DNA of 64,000 bases. Origin: Porphyromonas gingivalis ATCC 33277 (GTDB taxonomy: Bacteria; Bacteroidota; Bacteroidia; Bacteroidales; Porphyromonadaceae). The position numbers and the translations under genes were made by a program. The notes under the pieces were generated by a model. The model worked only from the letters and a program-made list of their open reading frames with translations. It had not been told where the DNA came from and made no database searches. Location of the stretch: contig NC_010729.1 in assembly GCF_000010505.1 (NCBI RefSeq), positions 2,115,501 through 2,179,500 of the forward strand, in the 5' to 3' direction. Positions 17,634 through 28,267 of this stretch are shown piece after piece (within the stretch, counting starts at the first letter, position 1; each line of letters opens with the position of its first letter).

Positions 17634-19343
17634 TTACCCTTTATTCTCTGCTTTCGGAGCTGCAAGGATCTGTCGAATTTGCTCCGGATGGTCCTTCAGC
17701 AGCTTAATAGCTTCTTTGACTACCTTATCTTCCGGCAAACTCTGGCGGATACTGCCTCGCTCATAATAATAGCGAGTGACAATCTCATTGTTGAGATGGT
17801 TTGTTATCTCCTTTTTGAATCGTAGCAGGTCACGCGACAGGTTGGGTTTTAGCTTTTCGCGTAGTGCTTTAAGCTCCGAGTTGGCTTCCGGCAAGTAGCC
17901 TTCTATCTTAGCCAGTTCCTCCAGTTTGTCAAGCATCTTGCCACTCTGGCGATCATAGTCAAATTTCTTTTCTTCCATCATCTTGCAGAAAGCTGCATAG
18001 TCCTCGTTCGTTATGGAAAAATCCTCCGGCTTGGCAATCGTTTTATGCTTGAGCACATAACCTGTGACGAAATCGAAAACGTCATTATTGATGGCCATAT
18101 AATAAAGTAATGTCGCAGCTGTATCTTGTTTGATCTCGATGTCAGGCAGGATTCCTCCTGCATCTTCTACACGTCTTCCGGCAGCAGTGTAAAAGATTTT
18201 GTGCAGACTGTCAGGAATGGCCGTTGCCATACCTGTCCGATTGGTGCGGCTGTAGTCCAAACGCTGGATACAACGTCCGCTTGGGATGTAGTACTTGGCC
18301 GTAGTCAATTTGATCACACCGTTGTATGGTAGCTGACGAGTCGTTTGTACAAGCCCTTTGCCATAGCTCTTTTGTCCCATCAGTACAGCCCTGTCCATAT
18401 CCTGCAGTGCTCCGGCTACAATCTCCGAGGAAGATGCCGATTGTCCATCGATCAGGACTACTATCGGGAGTTTCGTGTCGATCGGTTCAGTCAATGTGCG
18501 GAATACGGATGCCGACTCTGCAATGCGACCTTTGGTCGTTACCACCTCTTTGCCCTTAGGGACGAACAGATTGACTATCTCGATAGCAGCCTGCATCAGT
18601 CCGCCACCATTGCCTCTTAAATCCAAAATGAGACCTTTCGCTCCTTGTTTGTCACGAAGATCCAACAAGGCCGTGCGCACCTCTTCTGCACTTTTGTCCG
18701 TAAAGTTGTTCAAGCGGATATATCCTATCGAGCCATCGAGCATTCCGCTGTAAGTGACGGAATTCATAATCACTTTTTGACGTTTCACGGAAAAAGTACG
18801 AGGTTTGGTTTCGCCGTAGCGCATTACTGTCACCTTTGCAACAGTACCGGCTATCCCTTTCAGTGCTTGGCTTACTTTCGGTGTGGTGGATTTACGGAAG
18901 TCTTTCCCATCGATAGTCAGGATGCGGTCGCCTGCTATCAATCCTGCTTCGTCTGCGGGCATACCTTCCATAGGTCTCTGGATAATCACAGCACTATCCG
19001 GACGCTGCGATATGATAGCTCCGACTCCGGCATACTCTCCCGTAGTCATCAATTTCAGTTCATCCATTTCCTCGTAAGGAATGTATTCGGTATAGGGGTC
19101 AAGCCCGCCCAACATCGCATCTATACCACGCCGAGTCATATGTTTGATACTTATGGTATCGACGAAATACAGCCTGACGTTACCGATAATATTGCTAAGC
19201 ACATCCATCGACTGTACATATTCATTGCGACTCCGATCTTCTTCGGTGAGTTTGTTCGTCTTGGACTTCTGTGCACAGGCAGTCATAAAACTGCCGGTGA
19301 TAAAGATCACCAGCAGAGATAAAAACAGATTGGTCTTTTTCAT
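17634..19343 (-). CDS. C-terminal processing protease, S41 family (CtpA/Prc type), lipoprotein
   Basis: A 569-residue periplasmic serine protease that would trim C-termini of exported proteins. The N-terminus is a lipoprotein signal (GSFMTAC, Cys at 23). A PDZ domain spans about 95-190 (MPADEAGLIAGDRILTIDG). The protease core follows (GLILDLRGNGGG). The catalytic pair is Ser304 in GQSASSSEIVAG and Lys329 in GQKSYGKGLVQ, 25 residues apart as in Prc. A C-terminal helical extension from about 450 resembles that of other Bacteroidetes Ctp proteins. It stands alone on its strand between IS remnants, so it lies inside the IS982-bounded segment. Confidence 0.88.
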   Translation of the reverse strand: MKKTNLFLSLLVIFITGSFMTACAQKSKTNKLTEEDRSRNEYVQSMDVLSNIIGNVRLYFVDTISIKHMTRRGIDAMLGGLDPYTEYIPYEEMDELKLMTTGEYAGVGAIISQRPDSAVIIQRPMEGMPADEAGLIAGDRILTIDGKDFRKSTTPKVSQALKGIAGTVAKVTVMRYGETKPRTFSVKRQKVIMNSVTYSGMLDGSIGYIRLNNFTDKSAEEVRTALLDLRDKQGAKGLILDLRGNGGGLMQAAIEIVNLFVPKGKEVVTTKGRIAESASVFRTLTEPIDTKLPIVVLIDGQSASSSEIVAGALQDMDRAVLMGQKSYGKGLVQTTRQLPYNGVIKLTTAKYYIPSGRCIQRLDYSRTNRTGMATAIPDSLHKIFYTAAGRRVEDAGGILPDIEIKQDTAATLLYYMAINNDVFDFVTGYVLKHKTIAKPEDFSITNEDYAAFCKMMEEKKFDYDRQSGKMLDKLEELAKIEGYLPEANSELKALREKLKPNLSRDLLRFKKEITNHLNNEIVTRYYYERGSIRQSLPEDKVVKEAIKLLKDHPEQIRQILAAPKAENKG

Positions 19344-19427
19344 GCGCGCTAAGGTACAAAACTTTCGTAGTACTATTTTTGATCAGGGCAATCGCATTTC
19401 AGCCACTAACGTACATCTAAAGCTCAT

Positions 19428-20003
19428 GATTGCTACGCTCGGTTATCAAACAAGTGCGAATCCATATGTCAGAGATTCAAATCATAGAGGAAAGAGACTA
19501 AAAATTTTCAAACGCGATCGCCCTGACAGGCTGCCCCCGGGGCCGACGCATTAAATTGGTTTTGCAGCTTCATTCGAGCGAGTTTCTCCTAATTGGTATT
19601 CTGCTACTGTGTACCGATGGTAGCCGGATGGGTTATTGGAGCCGGAGGTGGTATCGGCTCGTATGGACGCAATGTAAATCAGACGGCACAGCGTGGCACA
19701 CAAGGTACATACACGGGGAGCAAGGCGATGATTGGAGGAGCACAAGTGCTGTTGCCGGTCATGTCGTTTGATGTCTCAAAGGGGCACTCATTAAAGGGGA
19801 GTAAATTTCCACCGGTGGAAAAAGAAATTTCCACTAATGGAAAGTTTATTTTCCACCCGTGGAAAGACAGCTTTCCACTTGTGGAAATCCGGCGTGTACC
19901 AAATAGTCGCCTGACACACAATAAAATGAATGAACAAAAGTGCCTGCTTATTGTGCAAAGGCCCCATTAATTCGTACTTGTTTGATAACCGAACGTAGCA
20001 ATC
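19428..20003. repeat. About 576-bp element bounded by 28-bp inverted repeats
   Basis: Positions 19428-19455 (GATTGCTACGCTCGGTTATC and on) and 19976-20003 are reverse complements with one mismatch, and similarity continues weakly inward. Inside are a short protein-like frame (VAGWVIGAGGGIGSYGRNVN, then QTAQRGTQGTYTGSKAMIGG) without a clear start, and the 22-bp palindrome array. This looks like a non-autonomous mobile element or IS remnant. The intergenic interval 19344-20139 contains nothing else I can name. Confidence 0.6.
19806..19887. repeat. Four 16-bp palindromes at an exact 22-bp spacing
   Basis: Units TTTCCACCGGTGGAAA, TTTCCACTAATGGAAA, TTTCCACCCGTGGAAA and TTTCCACTTGTGGAAA begin at 19806, 19828, 19850 and 19872. 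The arms are conserved and the central three bases vary. The 22-bp period is about two helical turns, so identical faces of the DNA are presented. It suggests a cooperative protein-binding array, or a repeat family. Confidence 0.85.
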
Positions 20004-20139
20004 GTTAGGTTTATGACGGCAAACTTTTTCCCTTTCATTTTCCAATTCGGTTATAGTCAATATCCCAACAAGTGTTTGATCGATATGGCGGATCTTATGA
20101 GAGTCGGCACCATATCGCTTACATCGAACTCACGTTTCC

Positions 20140-21864
20140 TTACTTCTGCGCCGCCACCATTCGAGCAAACACACCGTTCATGGCCATCAATTCGGCCGGA
20201 CTGCCACATTCGGCTACAGTCCCTTCTTTGAGTACAACAATCTTATGGGCATTGGCTACAGTGCGCATACGATGAGCGATAATGAGGACTGTCTTGTTTT
20301 TGATCAGTTCGGATATACCAGCCTGTATCAGTGTCTCATTCTCAACATCGAGACTTGCCGTAGCTTCATCCAGCAGCACAATCGGAGCATCCTTGAGTAA
20401 AGCTCTGGCTATAGAAATGCGCTGACGTTCACCTCCTGAAAGGTTCTCACCATTTTCACCGATCAAAGTGTCATATCCATTCGGCAGACGATCTACAAAT
20501 TCGTCGCATCTTGCCAACCGAGCTACACGTTTGAGCTCTTCATCTGTAGCATCAGGTTTACCTATGCGGATATTATCGGCCACCGATGCATTGAAGAGCA
20601 GTACATCTTGGAAGACGATGGCATAATGACGTAGCAGGGTTTCGGGTTCGATTTGCGAAATGTCTTCCCCTCCCAAAAAGATCTTTCCTCCATCTATATC
20701 CCAAAAGCGTGCAGCCAACTTGGCCGATGTGCTCTTTCCTCCACCCGACGGACCGACGAGGGCTGTGACTTCCCCTTGTTTGGCCGTGAACGATACATTG
20801 CGCAGTACTTGCTTCCCCTTTTCGTAGGAGAAATTTACGTTTTGGAATATAATATCGAAGTTCCGGACAGAATAGTCCGTTTTACCTTCCTGTATCGGCA
20901 TAGCATCCATCTCTCTCACCCGATCGATACGTACATCGAGGTACTGCAAGAGTAGCAAATTGCTGAATACTTCACTTATGGGATTATATATGCTCGATCC
21001 GATAAGCAGAAAGACCAAATAAGTGAATAGATCGATTGTTCCTTCTGACAAGAGATAAGCTCCTATTATGATTACAGAGGCAAGTCCCAGTTTGAGGATT
21101 ATATATGAAGCATTAAGGACGGCACCGACAACAAGTTCACATCGAATAAGGCTCTTCTCATAGGCATGGAGTTTGGCATCGAAGCGCTCGGCAAATTCTT
21201 CTTCGCCATTATATGATTTTATCTCCTGTATCTCTTCGATTCCTTCCTGTATATGCTCGGTGACCTCTCGTTTGACATGGTAGTTCGAGCGGAATGATTT
21301 GTTCAACATCTTTTTGGAAAAGACAATTGCTAAGGCTGCTACAGGCACAACCCAAAAGAGTGCCAACGAAAGCTGCCAATTATAGCAGAAGAGCCCTATA
21401 CCGATCAAAAAGAGACTGACCAACGATGCAAAGAGCTGGGGTATACTGTGAGAGAAGACAGTCTCCATCACCGTACTATCCTCCATCATCGTGGAAGTCA
21501 GATCGGACAGATTCTTCTCTCCGAAGAAAGCCAATGGGAGTTTACGTAGTTTTTCAGCCAAGGCGATGCGGCGGTTGGCACTCTCTGTATATATCTTGGT
21601 GTACAGACTTGTGTATTGGAAGAGAGCTATAACGAAGAGCACCGCCATAAAAGCCGCTCCCATGGCTATATAATACCAAATACCATGTGTGGCGGATCCT
21701 TGCAGATAGTCTTCGAGGAAAAGAAAAGTGAATATGGCAGGCAACATAAATCCGACATTCAAAACCGTAGTCCATGCAATGCCTTTGGCAAGATCCTGCG
21801 CACCCTTACGAGAGAGAGCGAATCGGTGTTGGAAATATCGTATCATAGGTTTGTTTCGTTTCAA
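20140..21864 (-). CDS. ABC transporter, fused permease and ATPase (second of a heterodimer pair)
   Basis: A 574-residue half-transporter. Six membrane helices lie at about 20-310 (for example VLNVGFMLPAIFTFLFLEDY and AAFMAVLFVIALF). The nucleotide-binding domain follows: Walker A GPSGGGKST, signature LSGGERQRISIARAL, Walker B IVLLDEATASLD, and the H-loop IIAHRM. It ends 28 bp after the preceding ABC gene, with which it should form a heterodimer. The arrangement and the RFWD motif resemble IrtB-like transporters. Substrate unknown. Last gene of the operon that starts with the TetR gene at 28867. Confidence 0.88.
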   Translation of the reverse strand: MKRNKPMIRYFQHRFALSRKGAQDLAKGIAWTTVLNVGFMLPAIFTFLFLEDYLQGSATHGIWYYIAMGAAFMAVLFVIALFQYTSLYTKIYTESANRRIALAEKLRKLPLAFFGEKNLSDLTSTMMEDSTVMETVFSHSIPQLFASLVSLFLIGIGLFCYNWQLSLALFWVVPVAALAIVFSKKMLNKSFRSNYHVKREVTEHIQEGIEEIQEIKSYNGEEEFAERFDAKLHAYEKSLIRCELVVGAVLNASYIILKLGLASVIIIGAYLLSEGTIDLFTYLVFLLIGSSIYNPISEVFSNLLLLQYLDVRIDRVREMDAMPIQEGKTDYSVRNFDIIFQNVNFSYEKGKQVLRNVSFTAKQGEVTALVGPSGGGKSTSAKLAARFWDIDGGKIFLGGEDISQIEPETLLRHYAIVFQDVLLFNASVADNIRIGKPDATDEELKRVARLARCDEFVDRLPNGYDTLIGENGENLSGGERQRISIARALLKDAPIVLLDEATASLDVENETLIQAGISELIKNKTVLIIAHRMRTVANAHKIVVLKEGTVAECGSPAELMAMNGVFARMVAAQK

Positions 21865-21892
21865 TTAGAGGTAATTGTGTGTATTTCTTCTT

Positions 21893-23647
21893 TCATAATG
21901 TCCAAGAAACGGATCGCTGGTATTCCTCCCACATGGATTTGTAAAGACCACCTTGTGTCAAGAGTTCTTCGTGGGTACCCTGTTCTGCGATTCGTCCCTT
22001 CTCTATCACAAGGATACGATCCACATGCTGTACGCTCGTCAGTCGATGAGCAATCATCAGCACCGTCTTTCCTTTCGTCAGTTCGTGCAAAGCCTGCTGT
22101 ATCAATTTCTCGTTTTCGGGATCAGCAAAGGCTGTGGCTTCATCGAGCACCACAATAGGAGCATCCTTGAGTATGGCACGAGCCAAAGCTATGCGCTGCT
22201 GCTCCCCTCCGGAGAGATACGTGCCATCGGCTCCTATCTTCGTTTGCAGTCCATCGGGCAAACGCTCTATAATTTCACGGCTTTGAGAAAGGTCGATGGC
22301 ACGAGCCAAAGCATCCTCGGATGCATCCGGACTGCCATAGGTAATATTCTCACGAATGGTGGTTCTGAAGAGTTTGGCATTCTGAAAGACGAAAGAAATC
22401 CTGTCCATCAGCTCTTCTTTTGCCATATCCCTTACATCTACTCCACCGATACGTATATGGCCTTGGGTAGCGTCCCAAAAGCGAGGTATGAGTCGGGCTA
22501 TAGTGGTCTTACCCCCTCCGGAAGTTCCGACCAGCGCATAGGTTTGCCCTGGAGGGATGGAGAAGTCAATATCACTGACGGCATCCTGTACTGCACCGGT
22601 ATAGCGAAAGGTAACATGATCGAAGGAGACTTCATTCGTGACGGGAGTCTGCGGTCTTTCAAGTGTGGCAAGTGGCTCCTCTCCGGTCAGATTCTCCAGT
22701 CTGGTTACTGCTTCATTAAGTAAAAAGAGGTTCTGACTAAGGGAGGCCATCTTCATGATATTGGTCGTAAAAACGGGTGTAATCAGCAGATACAGAAACA
22801 TATCGGCTATAATATCGACCGTATTGCCTGTTCGGCCTATAAGCCAAATAGCTACAGGCACGAGGAAAAAAGCAAAACTATTGGTAAACATGACATAGAA
22901 AGCCATTGGCTTCTGCCAACCCAAAGTATATTCCGTCACCAATTTCTTATACTCGATAATACTTTGGTAGAAACGTTTGAAGGAATAAACGCTCTGCTGG
23001 AAGACTTTCACTACCGGTATGCCACGCACATACTCTACGGCCTCACTGCTCATCTTCTCCTGTGCATCGAGATACCGGCGTTGGAACTTATTTTGCTTCG
23101 GGTTCAACATAAAAGACATGGCTCCCACAGCAAAAGCAATCGGGAGCAGGCAGGCAATACCCAACCGCCAATCGAATATGAAGATAAGCACCAGCACCCC
23201 GACCGGAGCCATCATACTGCCTATAACATCGGGCAAGATATGGGCTATGAAAGTGTGCGTCTGCGATGAGTCCTCATCGATGACTTTGCGCATCTTTCCG
23301 CTCAGGCGTTTGTCGAAGTAACCCAATGGCATACGCACTACGCGGTGCATAGCTTCCCGACGCATATTGACCTCTACCCTGAAAGCAGCAAGATGTGAAA
23401 GGGAAAGGGAGAGGAAATAAGTCAGGACACCGAATGCGGCTATGCCGACTGCCCACCAGGCATACACAAATACCCGATTATCCTCGATAGCACCCTCTCC
23501 TCCAAGGAGCGTACGCACGATCAGCCATATCAAGACGAACGGGACTAAGGAGACAAGCCCGTTGAGACCCGAAAGCACTAATGAAACGGGCAAGAGAATG
23601 GCTCGATTGCCCATATAGGCTTTGATTTTGTTGATTGTGTCGTTCAT
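21893..23647 (-). CDS. ABC transporter, fused permease and ATPase (first of a heterodimer pair)
   Basis: A 584-residue half-transporter with six membrane helices in the first 320 residues and a C-terminal ATPase: Walker A GTSGGGKTT, signature LSGGEQQRIALARAI, Walker B IVVLDEATAFADPENE. The FADPENE D-loop, instead of SALD, is a feature I associate with IrtA-type siderophore or lipid transporters. The partner is the gene just downstream. The start lies 24 bp after the upstream outer-membrane protein gene, so both belong to one operon. Confidence 0.88.
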   Translation of the reverse strand: MNDTINKIKAYMGNRAILLPVSLVLSGLNGLVSLVPFVLIWLIVRTLLGGEGAIEDNRVFVYAWWAVGIAAFGVLTYFLSLSLSHLAAFRVEVNMRREAMHRVVRMPLGYFDKRLSGKMRKVIDEDSSQTHTFIAHILPDVIGSMMAPVGVLVLIFIFDWRLGIACLLPIAFAVGAMSFMLNPKQNKFQRRYLDAQEKMSSEAVEYVRGIPVVKVFQQSVYSFKRFYQSIIEYKKLVTEYTLGWQKPMAFYVMFTNSFAFFLVPVAIWLIGRTGNTVDIIADMFLYLLITPVFTTNIMKMASLSQNLFLLNEAVTRLENLTGEEPLATLERPQTPVTNEVSFDHVTFRYTGAVQDAVSDIDFSIPPGQTYALVGTSGGGKTTIARLIPRFWDATQGHIRIGGVDVRDMAKEELMDRISFVFQNAKLFRTTIRENITYGSPDASEDALARAIDLSQSREIIERLPDGLQTKIGADGTYLSGGEQQRIALARAILKDAPIVVLDEATAFADPENEKLIQQALHELTKGKTVLMIAHRLTSVQHVDRILVIEKGRIAEQGTHEELLTQGGLYKSMWEEYQRSVSWTL

Positions 23648-23671
23648 TTGTATTGGTTGTTTCTGTTGTTA

Positions 23672-24949
23672 TTAAAAGCTGTAGCGGGCTTTGAACCAGA
23701 GTTCGGAATTGTCTTTGTAGCGATCGAATATACCGCTGCCCTTACTACTGAACCAGTCATATCCGGCCATCAGATGTATCTGATCGTTCAGGGCATAGTC
23801 AGCTGCAAAGCGACTGAACCATCCTTTGCCCGTAAGGTCGTAGTAGGTGAAGTCCGAAAGCTGGAGTGTACTGCCGAAGAATTTCTTGGAAACATTGAGA
23901 GTAATCAGGGTAGAATGTTGTCTTTGGGAGATGAAATCCCTATACCTGAATATGCTTTCCATTGAGAATTGTCCTGAGATCATCCATTCACCGGGAGCAT
24001 ACCAATCGGCTCCAACCAACCAATTAATTGTTTGGAAACCCTCTTGCTTGGCATGACTCTTATAGGTGAAGTGTTTGTCGATATTGAATGCAGCCTCTCC
24101 CCTGAAAACAAACTGTCCGACGGGTACGGAGAGGTCGCCGCCGACAAATCCCATACGATAATAGCGAGGGCTAACGATGATTTCCGTCGGCGCAATGCCC
24201 TGTACTTCGATGACGGGCATCTTGTTCCATGTATGCAATGCAGCCAAAGCGAAGTCGATACCGGAGAGCGTAGTGCTCCATCGCGCACCGTACTCGATAT
24301 TGGCAACCTTGAAGGCCGGTTTGCCGGCTTCTTCTTTCCAGACGATATTCATCCCCTGAGCAATGGGGGAAAGGGAGAAGATATTCCAAGGATTGCGAGG
24401 ATCCACAGGCAGACGGTACCCCTCGAATACAGGCAGTACCACGACTTCCACTTTCATCGATTCGTTGAAGACAGAGAAACGCAATGCATTGACCGGCATA
24501 CGAATATCATCGTAATCCTGTGCCAGAAACTCGGTCATATCCATCGGGGAGATCAGATCCGTGATGCGCACACCGTCGGCAGCCCCCCAAATGACAATCT
24601 GTCGTCCGAGGCGCAACCCCCAATGCTCTTCCTGATGCTCGAAGAAGGCTTCACGTAAACGTAAGCCGGTCTCGTCTTTCAGTAGAGCATTGTAGGTGGC
24701 ATTGACCGATACGGCTACTTTCGAATTACCGAACGACCTCTCCAGCTCACCTCTCACTCTCGTACGCGAGCTCATGAAATCAAAAGGAGAAGAGCTGCGC
24801 ACGGCATGGTAGGTATCCACGAATCCTTTGAATCCGTATCGGGCACTCCCCTCCCCTTCCTGTCCCCACAGCCGTGAGGAGTGGAAGAGAAGAATGGCCA
24901 CGAACCAAATCAGAAGGCGTAGCACCACTGTGTTTTTCTTCACTTCCAT
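23672..24949 (-). CDS. Outer-membrane protein of the DUF1302 type
   Basis: A 425-residue exported protein with a signal sequence (VLRLLIWFVAILLFHSSRLW). The mature part has regular beta-barrel strands and ends in FKARYSF, a typical C-terminal aromatic. The order FKGFVDTYHAV, then LRLGRQIVIWGAADGVRITD, matches DUF1302-type barrels from memory. Such proteins occur next to an RND transporter and a LolA-like protein, as here. Four nucleotides separate it from the LolA-like gene upstream. The cargo is unknown; a lipid is a reasonable guess. Confidence 0.7.
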   Translation of the reverse strand: MEVKKNTVVLRLLIWFVAILLFHSSRLWGQEGEGSARYGFKGFVDTYHAVRSSSPFDFMSSRTRVRGELERSFGNSKVAVSVNATYNALLKDETGLRLREAFFEHQEEHWGLRLGRQIVIWGAADGVRITDLISPMDMTEFLAQDYDDIRMPVNALRFSVFNESMKVEVVVLPVFEGYRLPVDPRNPWNIFSLSPIAQGMNIVWKEEAGKPAFKVANIEYGARWSTTLSGIDFALAALHTWNKMPVIEVQGIAPTEIIVSPRYYRMGFVGGDLSVPVGQFVFRGEAAFNIDKHFTYKSHAKQEGFQTINWLVGADWYAPGEWMISGQFSMESIFRYRDFISQRQHSTLITLNVSKKFFGSTLQLSDFTYYDLTGKGWFSRFAADYALNDQIHLMAGYDWFSSKGSGIFDRYKDNSELWFKARYSF

Positions 24950-24952
24950 AGT

Positions 24953-25759
<807 letters not shown>

Positions 25760-25821
25760 TTAGCTGTTCTATATTTAGTCTTCCCCATCTTTCAGGAAGG
25801 CAAAAATGTACAGGCATATGC

Positions 25822-28227
25822 CTAATCGGTAACCGTGTTCGGGAGAGATTGGTCTGCCGTCTTTTTTGAAACCGATACGGCAAAATCTTCTTTCCCGAAT
25901 ATTCGGAATCGTCGGAACAGGAGTGGCGTGATGCAGAGGTCTGCCAAAAGGGCTGTGAACATCCCTGCAACCGAGAGAATACCCATGTGTACGAAAGAGT
26001 GCCCCTTGGAAATGGTGTAAGCAGCAAAGTTGGCCGAGACGATCAGACTCGTGAGCACGATAGGTGTCCCAACGATCCGGAACGACTTGAGGACGGCTCC
26101 ACGGTAATTACGCTGGCGGTCGAACTCCAAGTGCCCATGATTGAAGAAGTGAATGGTATCATCCACAGCCAAACCCAATATCATAGGCATGATCGTAGCA
26201 GTCATCATATCGAGCGGATAGTCCAGAATACCCATCAGACCTCCCACTACAATGGCAGGCATGATATTAGGGATAAGGCCTATCAGCCCTACACGAACAC
26301 TACCGAAAACGACCATCATCAGCAGTCCGATGACAAGCAGAGAAAGGAGGAAAGAGGAAATCTGTCCACGCACCACATACTGCATCATCGTGGTGAACTG
26401 TGGCAGACTGCCCACCGGTGTAATCTCTGCTTCGGGGAAAAGCTTACGGGCATAATCGGTAATATCCTGCAATTCCCACTCGGCCTCACCCGAATTGTAA
26501 GAGGTCATTTCCACTTTCAGGCGCAGCCGTCTGTATTCGTAGTCTATCCAGCTTTCGGCCTCACTCCCCCCTGCATTCTCATATAGGAGGAGCTGCTGTG
26601 CCACCTCCTCCGCATCGCCGGGAATGCTATAGTATGCCTGATCCCCATCGTGCAAGGTCTGGTTCAGATCCTTGAGGATATTCAATATCGAAGTGGTACG
26701 CTTGGTAAGGGAATATGCCTCTGCATGGCGAGCGATGCTGTCGAGAGCACGAAGTGCTTCGGGGGTCTTGGCCTTTCCCTCCTCTCCCAAATCGATCATA
26801 ATATCATAGGAATAAAGAGAACCCAATTCGCTTTCGCTCACGGCAAGGATATTGCTGACGTATTCTATCCGTCGCCCCATTGTTCTTTCAATGTCGAATG
26901 CCGTCTCCATTTTCAAGAATCCAAAGATCATCACCACTGTCATAAGGATAAAAGCACCCCAGACGGACTTCTCATGATCCAACACCCAGGCACCGAAGGC
27001 TTCGAGCCATCGATCCAGCCGATGCTTTCCTTCTTTTCGCACTGATGCTTTCGGCTGATGGTCTTTGCCGAAACTCAAGGTAGTCGGCATCACCGTAATG
27101 GCGATCATAAAGGAGAAGAGGACACTGGCAGAAGTGGCGATACCGATAAAGTGCATCGGTACGACGGGAATAGCCAGAAAAGAAAGCAAAGCAACAAAAG
27201 TGGTGAGAGCACTGAATAGCACCGGCCAACCGGTCTCCTCAATGGTCTCCACCGCAGCCTGTTTGCGCTTGCCGTGTATCATCATCTGCCGTCGGAAGTA
27301 GGAATGAATATGGATATTGTACGCCACGGCTACAGCAAAGGCCAAGAGCATCGGTATCATCATCATACCACTGTCGATACCCAATCGAAAATATCCCGTC
27401 AGGCCATATGCCATGACGATAGAGGACAATGCCGTGACGATGGGTACCACCACACCGCGGAAAGAACGGGTTGATATTGCCAGCACAATAATGGCCAACA
27501 AAATGGCAATGCCCATCACCATGGGTAACTCTCTGTTTACCCAAGCTATCTTCCGATCCGTCATATAGGGCATACCGGCTCCTTTGGGATGCAGTGCGGC
27601 ATACTCCGGCTTACGGATGATGTTTTCCAATTCGCGTCCTACCACCATTTCAGGAGCAACGGCACCTTTCCCTTTGTTCCAAACAGAATCGCTCGGGAAG
27701 GGATTCAGCTTCAAGAGTATCCATGTAAGGGTACCATCCTTGGACACCAGACGATCGGCGATATAAGGTTTGAGAAAAGCCTTGCGCCGGATCTCCGCCA
27801 ATCCGGCTGAATCGGAAGGAATCTCTTCCGGTACGATCTGCTCGATGGCCATCCCCTCCTCATTTCCGATCATAAACTCTATGTCCGTAAGTGAAGTAAT
27901 CTTTTCGGCATAGGAAATACTGTCGAGCATCTCGTTGGAAAGACGACGGATCAGCTCCAGATTTTCTTTCGTGAAGGTATTGTCACAGTCGGTCAATACA
28001 GCAGCATAGTTATCATTGCCGAAAACGGATTTGAACTCCTCCGTCTTGATGATCATAGGATCGTCCTCGAGAAAATAGTCCTCCCAAGAGGTTTTGATAC
28101 TAAGGAAACGCAATCCATTGAATCCAAGAAGGAGAAAAAAGAAAAAACCTCCCAATACAATCCAACGCTTGCGGATAATCCATTCGCCACGATGGCGAAA
28201 CCACCTGTTAATGCGTTCTATTTTCAT
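25822..28227 (-). CDS. RND/MMPL-family exporter (SSD-containing)
   Basis: An 801-residue inner-membrane transporter. It has two repeats, each with a leading helix (WIVLGGFFFFLLLGFNGL at about 23-40), a large periplasmic domain, and a five- to six-helix bundle (about 225-385 and 620-785). Conserved helix motifs include GIDSGMMMIPMLLAFAVAVA and LDMMTATIMPMILGLAVDDT, the latter carrying the Asp pair expected for proton coupling. The size is about 800 residues, as in HpnN- and MmpL-like lipid exporters rather than the 1050-residue AcrB class. Second gene of the operon. Confidence 0.88.
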   Translation of the reverse strand: MKIERINRWFRHRGEWIIRKRWIVLGGFFFFLLLGFNGLRFLSIKTSWEDYFLEDDPMIIKTEEFKSVFGNDNYAAVLTDCDNTFTKENLELIRRLSNEMLDSISYAEKITSLTDIEFMIGNEEGMAIEQIVPEEIPSDSAGLAEIRRKAFLKPYIADRLVSKDGTLTWILLKLNPFPSDSVWNKGKGAVAPEMVVGRELENIIRKPEYAALHPKGAGMPYMTDRKIAWVNRELPMVMGIAILLAIIVLAISTRSFRGVVVPIVTALSSIVMAYGLTGYFRLGIDSGMMMIPMLLAFAVAVAYNIHIHSYFRRQMMIHGKRKQAAVETIEETGWPVLFSALTTFVALLSFLAIPVVPMHFIGIATSASVLFSFMIAITVMPTTLSFGKDHQPKASVRKEGKHRLDRWLEAFGAWVLDHEKSVWGAFILMTVVMIFGFLKMETAFDIERTMGRRIEYVSNILAVSESELGSLYSYDIMIDLGEEGKAKTPEALRALDSIARHAEAYSLTKRTTSILNILKDLNQTLHDGDQAYYSIPGDAEEVAQQLLLYENAGGSEAESWIDYEYRRLRLKVEMTSYNSGEAEWELQDITDYARKLFPEAEITPVGSLPQFTTMMQYVVRGQISSFLLSLLVIGLLMMVVFGSVRVGLIGLIPNIMPAIVVGGLMGILDYPLDMMTATIMPMILGLAVDDTIHFFNHGHLEFDRQRNYRGAVLKSFRIVGTPIVLTSLIVSANFAAYTISKGHSFVHMGILSVAGMFTALLADLCITPLLFRRFRIFGKEDFAVSVSKKTADQSLPNTVTD

Positions 28228-28267
28228 TGCTTTGTCTCGTTTGTGTTTTCTGTATTCCGTATTATAG

